Shown here: one piece after another, positions 11,926 to 25,177 of the stretch | How positions within the stretch are numbered: position 1 is the stretch's first letter | Layout: each line of letters opens with the position of its first letter | Assembly: GCF_954871325.1 (NCBI RefSeq) | Contig: NC_088776.1 | Span: 51,230,569 to 51,294,568, forward strand | Length of the DNA: 64,000 nucleotides | Direction: 5' to 3' | Source: Gordionus sp. m RMFG-2023 | Lineage: Eukaryota > Nematomorpha > Gordioida > Chordodea > Parachordodidae | Program-made: the position numbers and the translations under genes | Notes under the pieces: model-generated | Databases searched by the model: none | What the model saw: the letters and a program-made list of their open reading frames with translations, nothing else | Told to the model about the DNA's origin: nothing

Positions 11926-11972
11926 AAGATGTTCTTTTTTGTGTAATGATGTACATATATCACTAAATTGGA

Positions 11973-12131
11973 GGTTCGTTAATACGTGTCCATACATAGG
12001 AGTCCGCTGTAGTTCTTTACGTGGTTTGCACTTCGACTAATTGTCTTTTTAGTATTAATTATATCTATAACATTAATGTCATCACAAAATGACGCTAGAG
12101 CTGACTCCTATGTATGGACACTTATTAATGA
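11973..12131. mobile_element. Very short MITE with 18-bp perfect TIR core
   Basis: TGTCCATACATAGGAGTC on the left is matched exactly by GACTCCTATGTATGGACA on the right. Weaker pairing continues outward (TTAATA / TATTAA). The 159-bp element has no coding potential. No target duplication is certain. Confidence 0.65.
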
Positions 12132-13726
12132 ATAAATCACTAATCTTGTAGTATATCTATATCATTGATTATGTGATCATATTGTTGTGATTATATGATG
12201 AACGAAGAAGAATGAGATGTGCGATATGGGTTGGAGGATGATCAAGATTATTGAAAGGGGTATGGGTTAAAGAGAGGCACAAGATTGGATGAGAATAATT
12301 TCTAAAATTTAAATTGTTTATATAGTTGAAACATACTCTTTATATTGTAACATTATACAAAATTATATAAATCGTGATATTGTAAGGGACTATGGGTATT
12401 TGCATATGTATTGATAAATATATCAACATGGGGAAGAATGATTTCAAAACTTAGATCTGGGTTAAGTGGAAAACAATACATAGCCATTAGTCAGAGGGTA
12501 GTGGCATGTATAGTGTATTGACACAATTGTAAGTAAAGTAAGACATCATTTCCCATTTAATATGAGCGTTTAGGCCTGGTTAAGAGGGGGGGGGGAAGAT
12601 GCTGTAATTGAAGTTTTGTTTATTATAAATTTTGATGAGGTGTTAATATTATGTCAATTATATATGATAATTATGATGATCCATCATTTTTTTTTGATCA
12701 TAATGCTGTGTGCGTGAGCAGTTGGGATAAATTATAGTGATATTATCAAGCTTGCCTCACTTTAAGTTCCAGATCTCATCAAAACTGGAGATTTAGAATA
12801 GAGCCGTGTTCGATTTAATAAAATTTTTGATGAAACTATTTTGAAAAAAAGGACAGTATTTTTAGGCCTTTAGAGTTCCCAGAAATTTTTTAATATTCAA
12901 TATTGTCAAAATGGCAGTAAATAATAAGTTTCACTACGTGCCCAGAAGCTTTTTTTTAAATTAGATTATGCCAAAAGTTTATAATAATAAAAATAGTTTA
13001 AAAACCCGCCTATAATCTTGTGGGAATCATTATCCTTTAATTATGTGTTTCGGAATCGTTTTCTGTTTGATGAGGCGTTAAATGCAACTTTATTTTATTT
13101 TTTTAAATAACGTTTGAAGTTTTTATTTTGGTCTAATTATTATTTTTTTTTATTTTTTAAAAATATAATAGACTAAAGTTAAAACTTATAAGATATAGAA
13201 CATCATTTCGTTAAAGTAAAAAAAAATTAAGAGCACCTTGAAAAATAATGCAAAAAAATTTTTAAAACTATTCATAGTTCACAAATAATGGGTGGGGGGG
13301 GGGGTTAATTAGTATAGTTAGGTAATGGTTAAAAATCGACTATATGAGCGTGCCGAACAAAATCACACCAGAGAAATATATTTTATTAGTTTTTAAAGTT
13401 AATAATGGCGATAAATATTTGTTTTAAATATTCGGCCCGGCCTTTTCAATCGGCTAAAAGATTATGGCACAAGAATTACATTAGGAGGATATATGGGGCC
13501 GAAAGACTAAACTTGCATAATAGGAAAGGGCATTAATTTTGTATTTACCTTTTTTTGCCTAAATTCATCTGGGTGGGGGGGGGGGGGGGGGGGGTGGAAT
13601 TTTTAAGATGATATCTTTTCTCTATTTTTTTTAGAAATATATAAAATATAAGGCCTATAATGATATTTAATTTTTATCATTACGCCGAAAAAGATCAGCT
13701 GTCACCTCAAAGCCTATCTAATTATT
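12132..13726. other. Gene-free stretch with long G runs
   Basis: It contains the second direct-repeat copy (12595-12680). G runs lie at 12586-12595 (10 G), 13294-13304 (11 G) and 13575-13594 (20 G). No coding signal is seen. Confidence 0.45.
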
Positions 13727-13984
13727 TTCGGCTCATGCCTAAAGCTACTGATGCAAAAATCGCTCCATTTAGGCCGATTTTTAAAAATGGCTAACTCAAT
13801 ATTTTAACCAGAATAATATTGCCCAAGCCTAGAGATTTCGCTGATGAATGTCCAAAAATTTGTTTCGTCTATGAGTAAAATCTCCAGGCTTGCTAATATT
13901 TTTTGGATAGAATACCGAGTTAGCCGTTTTTAAAAATCGGCTCAAGTGGAGCGATTTTACATCACTACCTAGAGCTAAGCCAAA
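13727..13984. mobile_element. hAT-type MITE, family 1 (divergent outer ends)
   Basis: This is a nearly palindromic element. The inner inverted repeat (GGCCGATTTTTAAAAATGGC / GCCGTTTTTAAAAATCGGC) and the AAGCCT...AGGCTTG core are those of the other family-1 copies. The outer ends read GATGCAAAAATCGCTCC / GGAGCGATTTTACATC rather than GTTGTTAAACGGCTC, so it is a distinct subfamily. Confidence 0.7.
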
Positions 13985-14979
13985 TTTTGTAAAATTTAAA
14001 ATGAAAAGCAGGCATAGTAATTAATATCCATTCTCTTTCAAGGGATAAATTAATGTTTATATATATGGTATAGTTATATTGATTAAAGTATTTAATTAAA
14101 AATATATTTTAAAACGAAATAAATCTTTATAATAAATAAATAATAATATAATAAATGTTTTATTTTAAATGTCATTTAAGTGACATAGAATAATAAAAAT
14201 CGACTTTCGAGAAAAGGGGTAAAGGGGTTATACCTTATTTATTACAAATATGTATGTGCATTGGAAAATCAAAAATTTCTTACCTTACATCTCTAAAAAA
14301 AGTATATTCTATCTGTATCGTGCGATAATAAATCAATGTTTGTTTTTGTTCTACTATTATATATTCATTTTTCAATGTGTTAATATGATTTGCGAAGAAA
14401 AAAAGGTCAAAAAAAAGAGTTAATTTTAAGAACTATAAGAAAACGAATTTTGAGAGCAAATTATAATAATTTTTGAATGACAAAAAAAATTAAATACATG
14501 AACACGAAATAAAAATATTTGTTTGTGTATTTTATTTTTAAAATGTTATAACTCAGTAATGCACCCTTAAAAAGAGCCGTTAATACAAGAATGGGGGAAT
14601 ATTTTTGCCCTTCACCCTCCAAAAACAGGTGTTACTTTTTAGCCAACTTTTATATTTAATAACCGTTTATAATGAGGATAATAATGTTAATGAATGAAGT
14701 TTCGAACTGTAAAGAACCATTCTCATACTATTACTTTTCTTTCGTCTGTCCATAATCTTCCTCTTTTTTTTCATCCGCCCTTGTTGACCCTTCTGCTAAT
14801 CTAATTTTCGCGACCATTAGTGAAGTTTCAAAATTAATTACAAATGAGAATATTGAAGCATTTGCGGGTGGGACATTTTTTTTAAAACGATTAGTATTGT
14901 AAAATCTCGCTCTATGAGATGACTCTATAAAGAGATATAGCCGAGTTGGAGACCAGGAAATATGTCTCAAAATTTCGTT

Positions 14980-15145
14980 GATATTTTATCTAGAAAAATA
15001 TTACGCAAGCCTGAAATTTTTTCTCATAGATGATACAAGGGTTTGCACATCTATTAGCGAAAACTCGAGGGCCTAGCAATATTTTTCTAGCTAAAATATT
15101 CAGTTAGCCGTTTTAAAAATCGGTTCCGAGCCGTTTAACAACTCT
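14980..15145. mobile_element. hAT-type MITE, family 1, left-truncated
   Basis: It keeps the core (ATTACGCAAGCCTG ... CATCTATTAGCGAAA) and the right terminal repeat (TTAGCCGTTTTAAAAATCGG, then GCCGTTTAACAACTCT). The left terminal repeat is missing or unrecognisable. Confidence 0.65.
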
Positions 15146-16329
15146 ATTGAGATTGATCCAAATTAGACAATTTTTCTAATTTGTTTTTATGGGATTAGGA
15201 GATAGACTACTTTTTTTAATTTTACAATATTAAAGATGCAAATAAATATTTTAAAACAAATGAAATTAAATTATATCTATTTTTAAAAATAATTTAGCAA
15301 AAACCCTCAGAAATTAAAAAAAAATAAAATTTAATAGTTCTGTAAGTTTCGGAGTCCCAAACATTGGCTCGATTTAACCTACACTAGGTAAATATGGACT
15401 ATGACCTAATATGGGCTAGAGTTATTCTAAGTTCCCAATAGGGGAAATATAATTTATTAAATGATAAGAAAAAACCGTAGTCATAAATAATCAGTGTCTA
15501 CTTGATTTTGATATTATGTATATTTATGATGCTAAGGGGCGATGTTATACGAAAGGGGCTATGTTTAGATCAATCTTCATTGATAAATCTTTGTTGTCCA
15601 AGATTCATTAGATTCTTTTCCGTTGGTTCTAAAGTCAGACATTAATATCATCTTTCTCAAAAAAAATTTTCTATTTTTTTATTTTTCGAAGAAATTTTGC
15701 AAAATTATATTAAAAATTACAGAGCTACTAACTCTATCTAACCTCAGAGTAACGGAGAAATAGGACTCGCGGATCCAACGAAAAAAGCACATGGATAGTG
15801 AGATAGATTAGAAAAAAAATTAAACCTTGTAAGTAACCTTAGAAATTCAATCAAATTATTTTGTTATATCCTTTTATGATATAAAATTATTATTTTGTTA
15901 ATAAAAAAAACTTTATTGTGATATAATTTATTACCGTCCTATCTTAATTAGCATATTATTATTTTTTATAATAAGAAAAGGTCAAAAAACGTTTGACAGC
16001 TTTGTTCTTTTGAGGGTTATTCAAAAAAAAATGGCATATTAAGTAAAAATAATGGCCAGAATTTCATCTGCATAATCCAAAAAAAAGTAATACATTTACC
16101 TTGACATACTTATAATATCTGAAATACAAAATCATTATATTATGTTTAAAAAAAATATAGTTAATTTCATCTATTAAAGGATTGATAAATTTGACAACTT
16201 TGAAAGAATGAAAATAAGGCTATGTTTCTGAGAAAAGATCTATGGACATGAAAGTCACATCCTCCCCCCCCCTGACCCCTGCCAAAAAAATAAGAAAATG
16301 ATTATTTTCTCCAACTACACATCTCCGAG
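15146..16329. other. Gene-free AT-rich stretch
   Basis: No coding signal is seen. A run of 9 C occurs at 16264-16272. Confidence 0.4.
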
Positions 16330-16532
16330 TAGTAAGCTCAATTTGAGCCGAATTTTAAAAACGGCTACTTAACATTTTATCCAAAAAAATATTATGCATG
16401 AAGATTTATGCTCATATATGGCACAAAGGTTCGGACATCTATTATAGTTAAATCTCGAGTCTTAGACGATATTTTTCTGGCTAAAATATTGAGTTAGCCG
16501 TGTTTAAAATCGAATGCCGTTTAACAACACTA
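16330..16532. mobile_element. hAT-type MITE, family 1
   Basis: The left part reads TTTGAGCCGAATTTTAAAAA and the right part GAGTTAGCCGTGTTTAAAAT, then GCCGTTTAACAACACTA. The core contains the conserved GGCACAAAGGTTCGGACATC. Confidence 0.7.
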
Positions 16533-19312
16533 GCTCCTAGCTTTATAGACCTTTAAGGAAAAAGTCAGGATATTTGACATCAGCAGGTAGCTAGAATGAA
16601 ATCAAAATAATTATTCACATTTGGAACATAATATATCACTTACATCTGTTTCTTGAGGTAAAATAAAAATGAGCTCTCTAAAATCAATCTATGATTTTAT
16701 AAGTTAATGGAAAAAGCAGTCAATGATTTTAAAAGGTTAATCAAGTCTATTCTAAATAGGGGTTGGATTTTTACTTCATTTTTTAGCCTTCTAGGCCAAT
16801 TTTTCCGAGATTTTAGCCGAGAATTATAACTTTGGCCTCGGGATTTTCCTTAAAAATATAGCCGCTCAAGCTTAAATGAAACTAATATGAATTAAAGCGC
16901 CTCAATGTTAGCGGGATTTCTTTGGCACGTGGCTGTCGATTGAGCTGAATCAGCCAACATTTAGCAAATACACATGCAGTAGGGATATGCTCGGCCTGAT
17001 AATCAAATTATAAAAATTTATTTTTTTGGCCCGGCTCATAAACCCTGTATATCCGTTCCTAGCTTGTAGTTTTCTGATTTATTTTATCGTTATATATATC
17101 GGTTTTATCAGATTCCTTTTTAAAAAATTTTCCCATAATATTTTGATAAAAATTGGATAGACTGCTATGGGTTGATCGGCTGATATCAACTTTGTATCGG
17201 CAAAATCGGTTGAATCGGCTTGTTGTATCGTAAATACAATCCCTACTTGTATTCCAACTCCTAAGTCTTAACCCCGTTGTCACGACTTGAAACTTGCCTA
17301 TTACCACATATTTTTATTTTCCTTCTCAAAAATTTTATTTTAGAAAAAGGGAGAGAAAAATAAATATATAAAGCGATTCGTAAAATTTAAAAAAAAACAA
17401 TAGTTTTAGTGATTATGTCACTATATAATTGTATTGTATCATAATTTATATTAAATTAATAATGCACTTTTCAAAAAAGAAAATACCTTGTTTGAAATGT
17501 TGTAAGGTAAATAATAAATAAGGTAATTCACTCGACAATGACCCAGAAATATTTTATTTTTATAAAAATTATTTGTAATTTATTTTTCCTCTATTTTATA
17601 ATATTATTTATAATGGCATTAAAGAATAAGATTATGTGCAAGCAACCAGGCATAAAACATTAAATAAATTTAAAATCTTTATTATATTATTATTTCTTTC
17701 TTTTTATTGCTTTACCATTAAATTTACCTTAATTTCTATCCCCTACCCCCCTCACCCCGCCATCCATTCCCCTGCTACTTTTCTACATTTAAAAAATATT
17801 GGTGGATGGATAAAATTTAGAAAATAAATGGCGTCTATTAATAAAGACCTGGGTTTTTTTTCTAAGCACCGGGTAGGCGGCTATAACATTTTTTAAATAT
17901 ATTTCGTTATAAAAAAAGTAAAATAGTTGAGAACGAAGCTTATAGTGCGACATAATTGAGTGTTTTTTTAAAAAAAAAGCACATCAGCTTGCGTTTTTAT
18001 TAACTTTATAAATTGTTTTTCAATTTGAAAAGCATTGTGTGCATTTTGTATTACGAAACGCAAACGGTTGCACTATTAGATTTCTACTCAAAAACTCTTT
18101 CTAATTAGAAATGAAGCGTTTCTTGGGCGCGTCCAAATTACAAAAAAATATTTATTTTTTTTAATAAGAGTTAGCGAACCTCCACTGTTATAAATCAATA
18201 TTTGTCGTAAATAAATAGAAAATCATTTTTTTAAGGATGAATAATTTGTTAGTACACAGAAAACTATTTTTTTATAAAAAAAACATAGTGAAGACATTTT
18301 ACAATGCCACTTTTAAGCTTTTAAGATTACCACTGAAATTCGTATTAAATAAAAGGAATTTGTTGATCGCTAATGGCATGAAAATGATTTAAATTTACAA
18401 ATTGGTTCATCGATTTCATTTCTATTCTTTTTAAAATGCTACGTATACATATAACCTAGCCTTACTAGGGCGTGCAACTAAGGCCTATCCAAGAATAGTA
18501 GATTGTTCCAACTCGAGTTCATAATAAAATTGTTTTGCGACTCTCCGAAATTAGTATTTTTCCTAGTTTGAGTGGTTGTCCAAAATTAGGTACCTGTTCG
18601 CAAAATGCCCAAAACATTAAAATTTTTGAGCCCCAAAACGGATCTCAGAGTATGGTTCCAATTAATGGACATCCTAAATATATTTTCCTCGGTTCGATTG
18701 GCCTGAGAGAACTAAGGCTAGCTCCTCTAGATTAACAACCATTACGTGCTAAAGAAGCAAATTAGATTGAGGAATAAAATAAGTATAGTTTTCAAAAGAA
18801 GACGGAAAATATTATAAGCCTTAAGAAGGATAAAATAAAAAAATTTTTTAAAAAAATTGATGTTTTCAAGAGTATGTCTAAAGATTTTTTTGATAATGCT
18901 CAAACATCTAATTTTTGATCAAATCTCTTGTAATTTTTATGCATTCAAAATCTTTTAAAGGTGTCCTAAATATCAAAAATATAAATTTTGATTTTAATGA
19001 AAAAAATAACAAGCTATTTTTTAATGTAAAAATAAAATAGTGATTTAAATCATTTTTTCTAATTTATAAAAATTTATTATTTTTTTAAAATAAAAAGAAA
19101 TTTTAAAAAATCCATAAAATTCCAAAATCTTTTTTTTTGTAAGAAAACTATTTTATAAATTAATCTTTTGTGATTTTCATGCATAAAATATCTTTTAATG
19201 AAAATTAGTAACGATCAATTTTTTTTAAAAAATCTTTAATTTTATGACCTCTTTATATTTTTTTTCAACTATTCTTATATAAAAACAGTAATCGATAAGA
19301 GGTAGGGTTGTT
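16533..19312. other. Gene-free AT-rich stretch
   Basis: Several open frames of 60-80 codons occur (for example 17059-17307 on -, 17636-17827 and 18535-18735 on +). None shows a recognisable domain or convincing codon use. No repeat boundary was found. Confidence 0.4.
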
Positions 19313-19509
19313 AAAAGATCCGATTTCTAAAAAAGACCCTAATAGATTTTGGCCAAAATGATATTACCGTTAAACCTCGAGATTTGTCAAATAGAGATCC
19401 AAACCTTTCTGCCATCTATAAGCAAAATCTATGAGCTTACATAATATTATTTTGGCTAAAATTTTAATCGGGCGTTTTTTAAATCGACCCGAATCGGGCT
19501 TTTTAAAAT
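19313..19509. mobile_element. hAT-type MITE, family 1, CCCGATT subfamily
   Basis: It begins TAGGGTTGTTAAAAGATCC and ends CGACCCGAATCGGGCTTTTT. The shared core (CCAAACCTTTCTGCCATCTA) links it to family 1, while the outer repeat (AAAAAGCCCGATTCGGG) is that of the copy at 25178. Confidence 0.65.
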
Positions 19510-19996
19510 TCGAATGGTAAAAAAATCTCCGAGGTCCGCTTTCGGTCCCGACCGAAACCGATAGAATATACGTTTGAGCCCGCCCGATCATAATAAATAT
19601 TAAATAAACAAAATGAATAATAAATTTGTTAGGAAACGACCTCAACCTTTAGAAAGATTCCCTTCAAATATAAAACGGATTATGCAAATCCGAAATAAAC
19701 GAAAATAAAAACTTTTCTCTTTGACAAATTATTGTAATTATTAAAAAAAATTTTTGTAAAATACATGATTTTTATATTATAAAGCTTTCTTCAGGCATAA
19801 AAGAGAAATAATTTTTTTTTTAGCAAGCGAAAAATTAAATAACTGTAATAAATTGTCACTTCAATATTACATAATAATCATAAACATAATAACGTAATAA
19901 CACTGTTATTCGCTATTAGTGTATATTTCTTGTTCTGTTTAATTGTTATATTTTTTGTTATCAAAAATGAGAGTATAGTCAAAGACGAATTATTTA

Positions 19997-20194
19997 TAGT
20001 TGTTGTTAAACGGCTCGATTTGAGGCCGATTTTTAAAAACGGCTTATTCTATATTTTATTCAGAAAAATATCATGCAAGCCTGAAGATTCTGTTAGTAGA
20101 TGGCACAAAGGTTTGAACATATTCGCGAAATCTCGAGGTTTACGCAATATTTTGTGACTAAAATATTGAATTAGCCGTTTTAAAACAACACCTA
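19997..20194. mobile_element. hAT-type MITE, family 1
   Basis: It begins TAGTTGTTGTTAAACGGCTC, carries the GGCACAAAGGTTTGAACAT core, and ends TTAGCCGTTTTAAAACAACA then CCTA. An open frame over it (19930-20157) is incidental. Confidence 0.7.
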
Positions 20195-22079
20195 ATAATT
20201 AAAGTATTTTGGTAGTTTTTGAAATATTAATTTAATAAATTCAGCCAAAATTCTAATGTAGAATTATTTGAAATTCATAGGATGAATGCTATACTATTAT
20301 ATGCCATGTTGCTTGAACAATTCTGGCAAATTTTAAGGTTTACAGCAAAGCGCTGAAAATTATCTAAAATTTTAAAAAATTCAAAAAAAACTTAAAGAAG
20401 CAGTTATGAATTCAGCAAATTTTTTTGACCATTATATAATAATATACCATTTATTTTTTTACGAATATATTATTTATAAAACATATTTTCTAATACTATA
20501 TTATAATATATATTTGAAAGTTGTGATAGCATCTAATTGGGTTATGAATGACCCTAGGAAATTATTTTCCTAAGTTAATCATTATAAAATATCTAATCCT
20601 ATTAAGTATAGTCTAAGTAAATATATTCTAAACCGTGCAGTTCAAGGAGATCCCTCTCCAGACTTTTAATCGAATTCCTCAATAGAAATCCATCTTAGCA
20701 CATATTAGTAGGGGGATCATTAACGTTATTTTATTTTAAACATTTGCCATGTAATTCTTAGCTACATCTTAATTAATCTTTATTAATGCGTATGCCCATA
20801 ATTTTTATAATTTCATTTATTTTGAATAATTTAGCTTTATTATGCGAATTTTTTTTTCAAAGGGAAATGGAAATATGATCTACAAATGAACATTAAACGC
20901 TCTACGTTATAAAATTTTCAATATTTTTTTCCAAATAATTAATCGATATTATATTTTTTTTATCTTAAATTTTTAAGTTCGACCCTGATTTTTAAGGTCG
21001 CATCATTTTTCGGCCTGTTATGGGCAGGTCTCTGAAGGGGCAATTCGACCTATAGCTCTGTATAGGCTGTTCAGGCTTGAGTTGAAGACTTATTTCTCGG
21101 GCTGGCAGCCCAAAGGACTGAATATTATATATTAGAAATATGCTCAATTATCATTTTGTTTCATGGAAATATCAATCAGAACCACATGCTATTTTTCATC
21201 TATCACAGTTAACCTATTCATTTATGTATATGTAATTTCTATTTCCCAAATTAACAATTTCCTGTGAATATGATTTGTATTGTGACTAGTTAAAACCCTA
21301 ATACTTACATACATCATATTCTACCAAGTTAAATAAAATATATTATATTTTATCTCTGTTATAACAGTTATGAAATATTTTAATTGTTTTATCAAAGATC
21401 TATGAAATTAAATAACCTCAGATTTTTATAATTAAAAAAATTGTTTATAGAAATACAAATCTAAAAATAATTTCTGAAAAGATTAGAATTCAATAATTTG
21501 TGACCAAAAGAAATACAAATGGATAATCTGAAGTACGGATCCTACTTAATAAAACTGAAAATTCCATAATTTTTTTAGTCGAGCTCGGGTTGGGCTGGAA
21601 CAAAATTTTTTTATTAGGGTCGGGCTAGGACCATTTAGAGCTTTGGTCAGGGGGCCGCAAAATATTACTTAGCAGGGCTTTACTTGATCCATATATTATT
21701 TATATTTATGATTAATTAAACTCGTAATTGCGCTTATTATTCAATTCATCCAAGTCCAGATGTATTTAATAATAAAATGAGTATCAAAATTAAAATAAAA
21801 TTTCAAGATGCAATTTATAATTAAATTGTATGTATAAATTTTTTTAAATGTAAAAACTTCCGATTGCATTTTTCCCGTAAATAAAAATTAAACCACATGG
21901 ATTAATTATTACATTTTCAATTAAGTATAAGAATCGAATCCTATGTAGTATAAAAAAAATATGGTTTATGTAATTAAGATTATTTTAATATGGTAAGACT
22001 TTTTAAATTTGAAACTTTACGTAAGTTTCTGGTGCTTTAGATAGTCTATTTGTTGTTTTTTTAAGCTAACTCTTTGATA
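20195..22079. other. Gene-free stretch with two GC-rich repeat fragments
   Basis: Fragments of the GGGCC family occur at about 20985-21125 (GGGCAGGTCTCTGA) and 21575-21700 (GAGCTCGGGTTGGGCTGG). The remainder is AT-rich and non-coding. Confidence 0.45.
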
Positions 22080-22265
22080 TAGTGTTGCTAAACGGCTCGA
22101 TTTAGTCAAAATTTTAGCCAAAATAAAATTATGCAAGCCTCAAAATTTCGATAATAAATGTCCAAACCTTTCTGCCATCTAAACAAAATCTCCAGGATTG
22201 CGTAATATTTTTTGGCTAAAATATTGGGTTTGCCGTTTTTAAAAATCGAGTCGTTTAACAATACT
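22080..22265. mobile_element. hAT-type MITE, family 1
   Basis: It begins TAGTGTTGCTAAACGGCTCG. The core is AAACCTTTCTGCCATCT, and it ends GCCGTTTTTAAAAATCGAGT then CGTTTAACAATAC. Confidence 0.7.
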
Positions 22266-22534
22266 TTTTAGATACTTACTCAAATATCTGCCGTTAAAAT
22301 CCGGGGAGGATCAGAAAAATTTTTTAAAATATTAATTTAAATTATACCAATTTATTCGGTTGTAAAATGTGGGAAAATTATATAAATATTTTCAAAATGT
22401 TCTTTAAAAAATAACTAGCTAAAATATCTAAAATAACAAAATTTGGTGAGGGCCATATATAACAATTTTTTAAAATTGGCAAGGAATTCGTGGGTCTTTA
22501 ATTTCTTTGTCAAATTTATTCTCCTTTGTCACGA

Positions 22535-22990
22535 GATCATGGACCGGGCCGGCCTGCGGCCCGCATGCCCATACCCGGCCTCTAATATAATATTTTCTGA
22601 GCAGGGCCTGGGTTTTTAAAAATATTTTTTAATGGACTTAGGCTGGGCTTGGGCCTAAAATTATTATATTTAAATTTAGATCATTTAAAACACTTGCTAA
22701 TTTAATGAAATATTGCCTTTTTTTTCTTCTAATAATAATAAATTTCAGTATTGTAAACAAAATGATTGCCTAAATATATTTAAATATTGTTAATTTTAAT
22801 TAAATAAAAAAAATTATATTTTTGTATATGGGCTTGGGCTTGGGAAATTTTTGTGAAACTTATTATGTGAGCTTGGGAATTTTTTTTAACATTAATATGG
22901 GCCGGGCTGGACTTGGACCAAAAAAAAATTACTGCGGGCCTGGGCCGGGCTTGGTCAAAAAATTAAGGTCCATGAAGGTTTCTGATATAA
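22535..22990. repeat. GC-rich (GGGCC) interspersed repeat, long divergent copy
   Basis: GGACCGGGCCGGCCTGCGGC at the left and GGGCCTGGGCCGGGCTTGG at the right flank an AT-rich core. GATCATGGACC and AAGGTCCATGA form a weak inverted end repeat. Confidence 0.55.
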
Positions 22991-23574
22991 GGCTGTAGCC
23001 TGCATATGTTCTTGGATCTGTTAAGAGTTATCTTGACAAATGTTAAAGATGTTCGAATAAGACGTGCACGTTTCTGGTTGATCATTTAAGTTGAATTTTT
23101 GTCCGCCTTATTGGAAACTGAAAGATTTCAACAACTTAGGAGTCGAGACTTGAAGGAGTGTTGAATTTCGTAAGCTATCTTTGTCAGGAAGGATTTTATA
23201 TCACGTCATAGCTTATGCCGTATATCAAGTAAATTTTATTTTATTTCTATTAAAGAAGTTTGCCCCTATTAGGCTAATTAGATTCTTTGAATTCAAGGAA
23301 ATCCAGTCAGAGCGCAATACTACTTTATGTATGGTATTAATCGCCGAGTTGGAAAAAAGACTCCCTGCGTGATCCCACAACCCTTTGATATTTGTAATAA
23401 TATTCATATCGTAATTCCTATGTGTAGTCCTTAATAAGTTTCAAAAGGTTTACTTTAACGGCAGGGTCGCTCAGTGGTCCCACACTATATTTTACGGTTT
23501 TATTTGATTATATATCTCCCTTCTTTTTCCTTTTATACCATAGGATCAATGTTTAAAATACACATGATTATTTT
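22991..23574 (-). other. Coding-like relic, unrecognised
   Basis: Base composition is more balanced than the flanks. The minus strand reads YSVGPLSDPAVKVNLLKLIK (about 23495-23430), and a frame from 23407 to 23225 reads GLWDHAGSLFSNSAINTIHK and onward. Neither is a domain I can name, and stops separate the pieces. It could be a relic of a mobile element or exons of an unidentified gene. Confidence 0.2.
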
Positions 23575-23826
23575 ATGATACGAGCTAAAACTTATTTCGT
23601 GAAGAACTTTAACATTGTCCATCAGTCCATGGGTGTTTTTAGGACAAATCAAAAAATCAATCTGGAACCAGGAGTTATATTGAGAGCTTTAGTGAGTAAA
23701 GATCTCACTAAGATCGGAATGTTCAAACAAGGAGTTAGCTATTCTATTAAGAGAAGTTTACCACTAATGTCAAAGCCACCGTACCTAGACAATCGTGTTA
23801 TGAAATACCGGAGAAATAAAATTTAG
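23575..23826 (+). CDS. Possible small gene or exon, 83 codons, unrecognised
   Basis: A continuous frame begins MIRAKTYFVKNFNIVHQSMG and ends DNRVMKYRRNKI before a TAG stop. The product is basic (many Lys/Arg), has no predicted membrane segment or signal peptide, and its codon positions are richer in G/C than the AT-rich flanks. No domain or family is recognised. No splice-site arrangement is evident and no repeat copy is seen in the window. It lies just downstream of another coding-like relic (22991-23574). It could be a short host gene, one exon of a larger gene, or a fragment of a decayed element. Transcript evidence would decide. Confidence 0.3.
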   Translation: MIRAKTYFVKNFNIVHQSMGVFRTNQKINLEPGVILRALVSKDLTKIGMFKQGVSYSIKRSLPLMSKPPYLDNRVMKYRRNKI

Positions 23827-24479
23827 AATTGAAGTTTCCAGCCATTAAAAAAAATCTTCGTTTTGGAAACTTCTTTACGCAATTGTGCATGAGTAAAAGC
23901 GCTATCATTTCCAGGCAATTACGCCTATGGTTCTAAAGTTATTCATTAGTAAAATTTTTAAAAGGCTTATTTTAATTCATCAACAAAAATATAAATAAAA
24001 CTCATCAAAAAAAATTGGATAAATAATAGGTTTAATAAATTGGAATCAATGCCCTTGGCTTTCTTTTATAAAAAACTTAAGAGTGAAAATATGTATAATA
24101 AATCATTTATCATTCTTATTTGCATCCCAAATTCCTTGATGAGTTATAAAATTTTTAAGATAATTCGTGTGATTATTACGTTTTCAAGTTCATTGTTATT
24201 ACAATTAAAAAAACTATAATGTTAAAAAAAAATGAAGAGAATTATGTTTTAAAATATCGGTGAAATTTCTCATACCAATTTTTTATACGTTTTATTTGAT
24301 TACAAAAACATATGTTACAGAATAATATCATTTTTCTATGTATAAACATAACATAATTTGTGAGTAAATTTATTTTGTAGTAAACCATATCATATGGCTT
24401 ATGTTTTATTGTTCAACATTCGAAAAAAAATAAAGTAGACAAGACGCACCTAAAAATGTGCCATTTATGAACAAAATTT
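23827..24479. other. Gene-free AT-rich stretch
   Basis: Nothing recognisable is seen. Confidence 0.4.
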
Positions 24480-24568
24480 AAGGCTTGCATAATATATTTC
24501 TGGATAAAGTATTGAGTTAGCCGTTTTTAAAAATCGGCTCAAAACGAGCTGTTTAAGAACACTACTTT
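24480..24568. mobile_element. hAT-type MITE, family 1, right half only
   Basis: It holds AAGGCTTGCATAATAT, GAGTTAGCCGTTTTTAAAAA then TCGGCTC, ending in GCTGTTTAAGAACACTA. The left half is absent. Confidence 0.6.
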
Positions 24569-24663
24569 GGCTAATAAATTTTTCGATCTAGAAATAAATT
24601 TTTAAAAAATTCATTTTTTGTTGCTTTTTAAAAAAAGTTAAAAAAGATTTCGATAATTTTTAT

Positions 24664-24761
24664 TAGGGTTGTCTAGCATTGTTAAAAAATATTATGCATC
24701 GAGATAATCTTATCGGGTAGTTTTTAAAAATAAACATGAATCGGGCTTTTTAACAACCCTA
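24664..24761. mobile_element. hAT-type MITE, CCCGATT subfamily, internally deleted
   Basis: It begins TAGGGTTGT and ends ATCGGGCTTTTTAACAACCC then TA. Only about 98 bp remain. Confidence 0.55.
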
Positions 24762-25177
24762 GAGGTGTCCATAAATTTTTAAAAATTCGAAAAGTTTCAA
24801 AACTTTCGCAAATTTTATGTTTTTTTATTTTTATAAGTCTATTTTGATTAAAGTTTTTGTAAGTTTGTGAATTTAACTTTTTAATGTTTTGACAGCCTTA
24901 AAAAAACTTGATAAAATTGGTCACACATTACGAATTATATAAAAAAAAATTTCCCTTCAATATCGAAGGAGTTCGAAGAAATCTTAGATTTAATTTCGTG
25001 CTTATTTCGATATTTTTATAATTATGTTATAGAGATAATAAAACAGTTGTTATATTTTTTATTCAAAATGAATTCTATATCAAAAAGAAAACTCCCCCCT
25101 AAACAAATTTTAATGATTGAAAAATTGTTCAATAATATTTTAGTTATATATATGGCACTTGGTTCAGGGGTTGTCAG

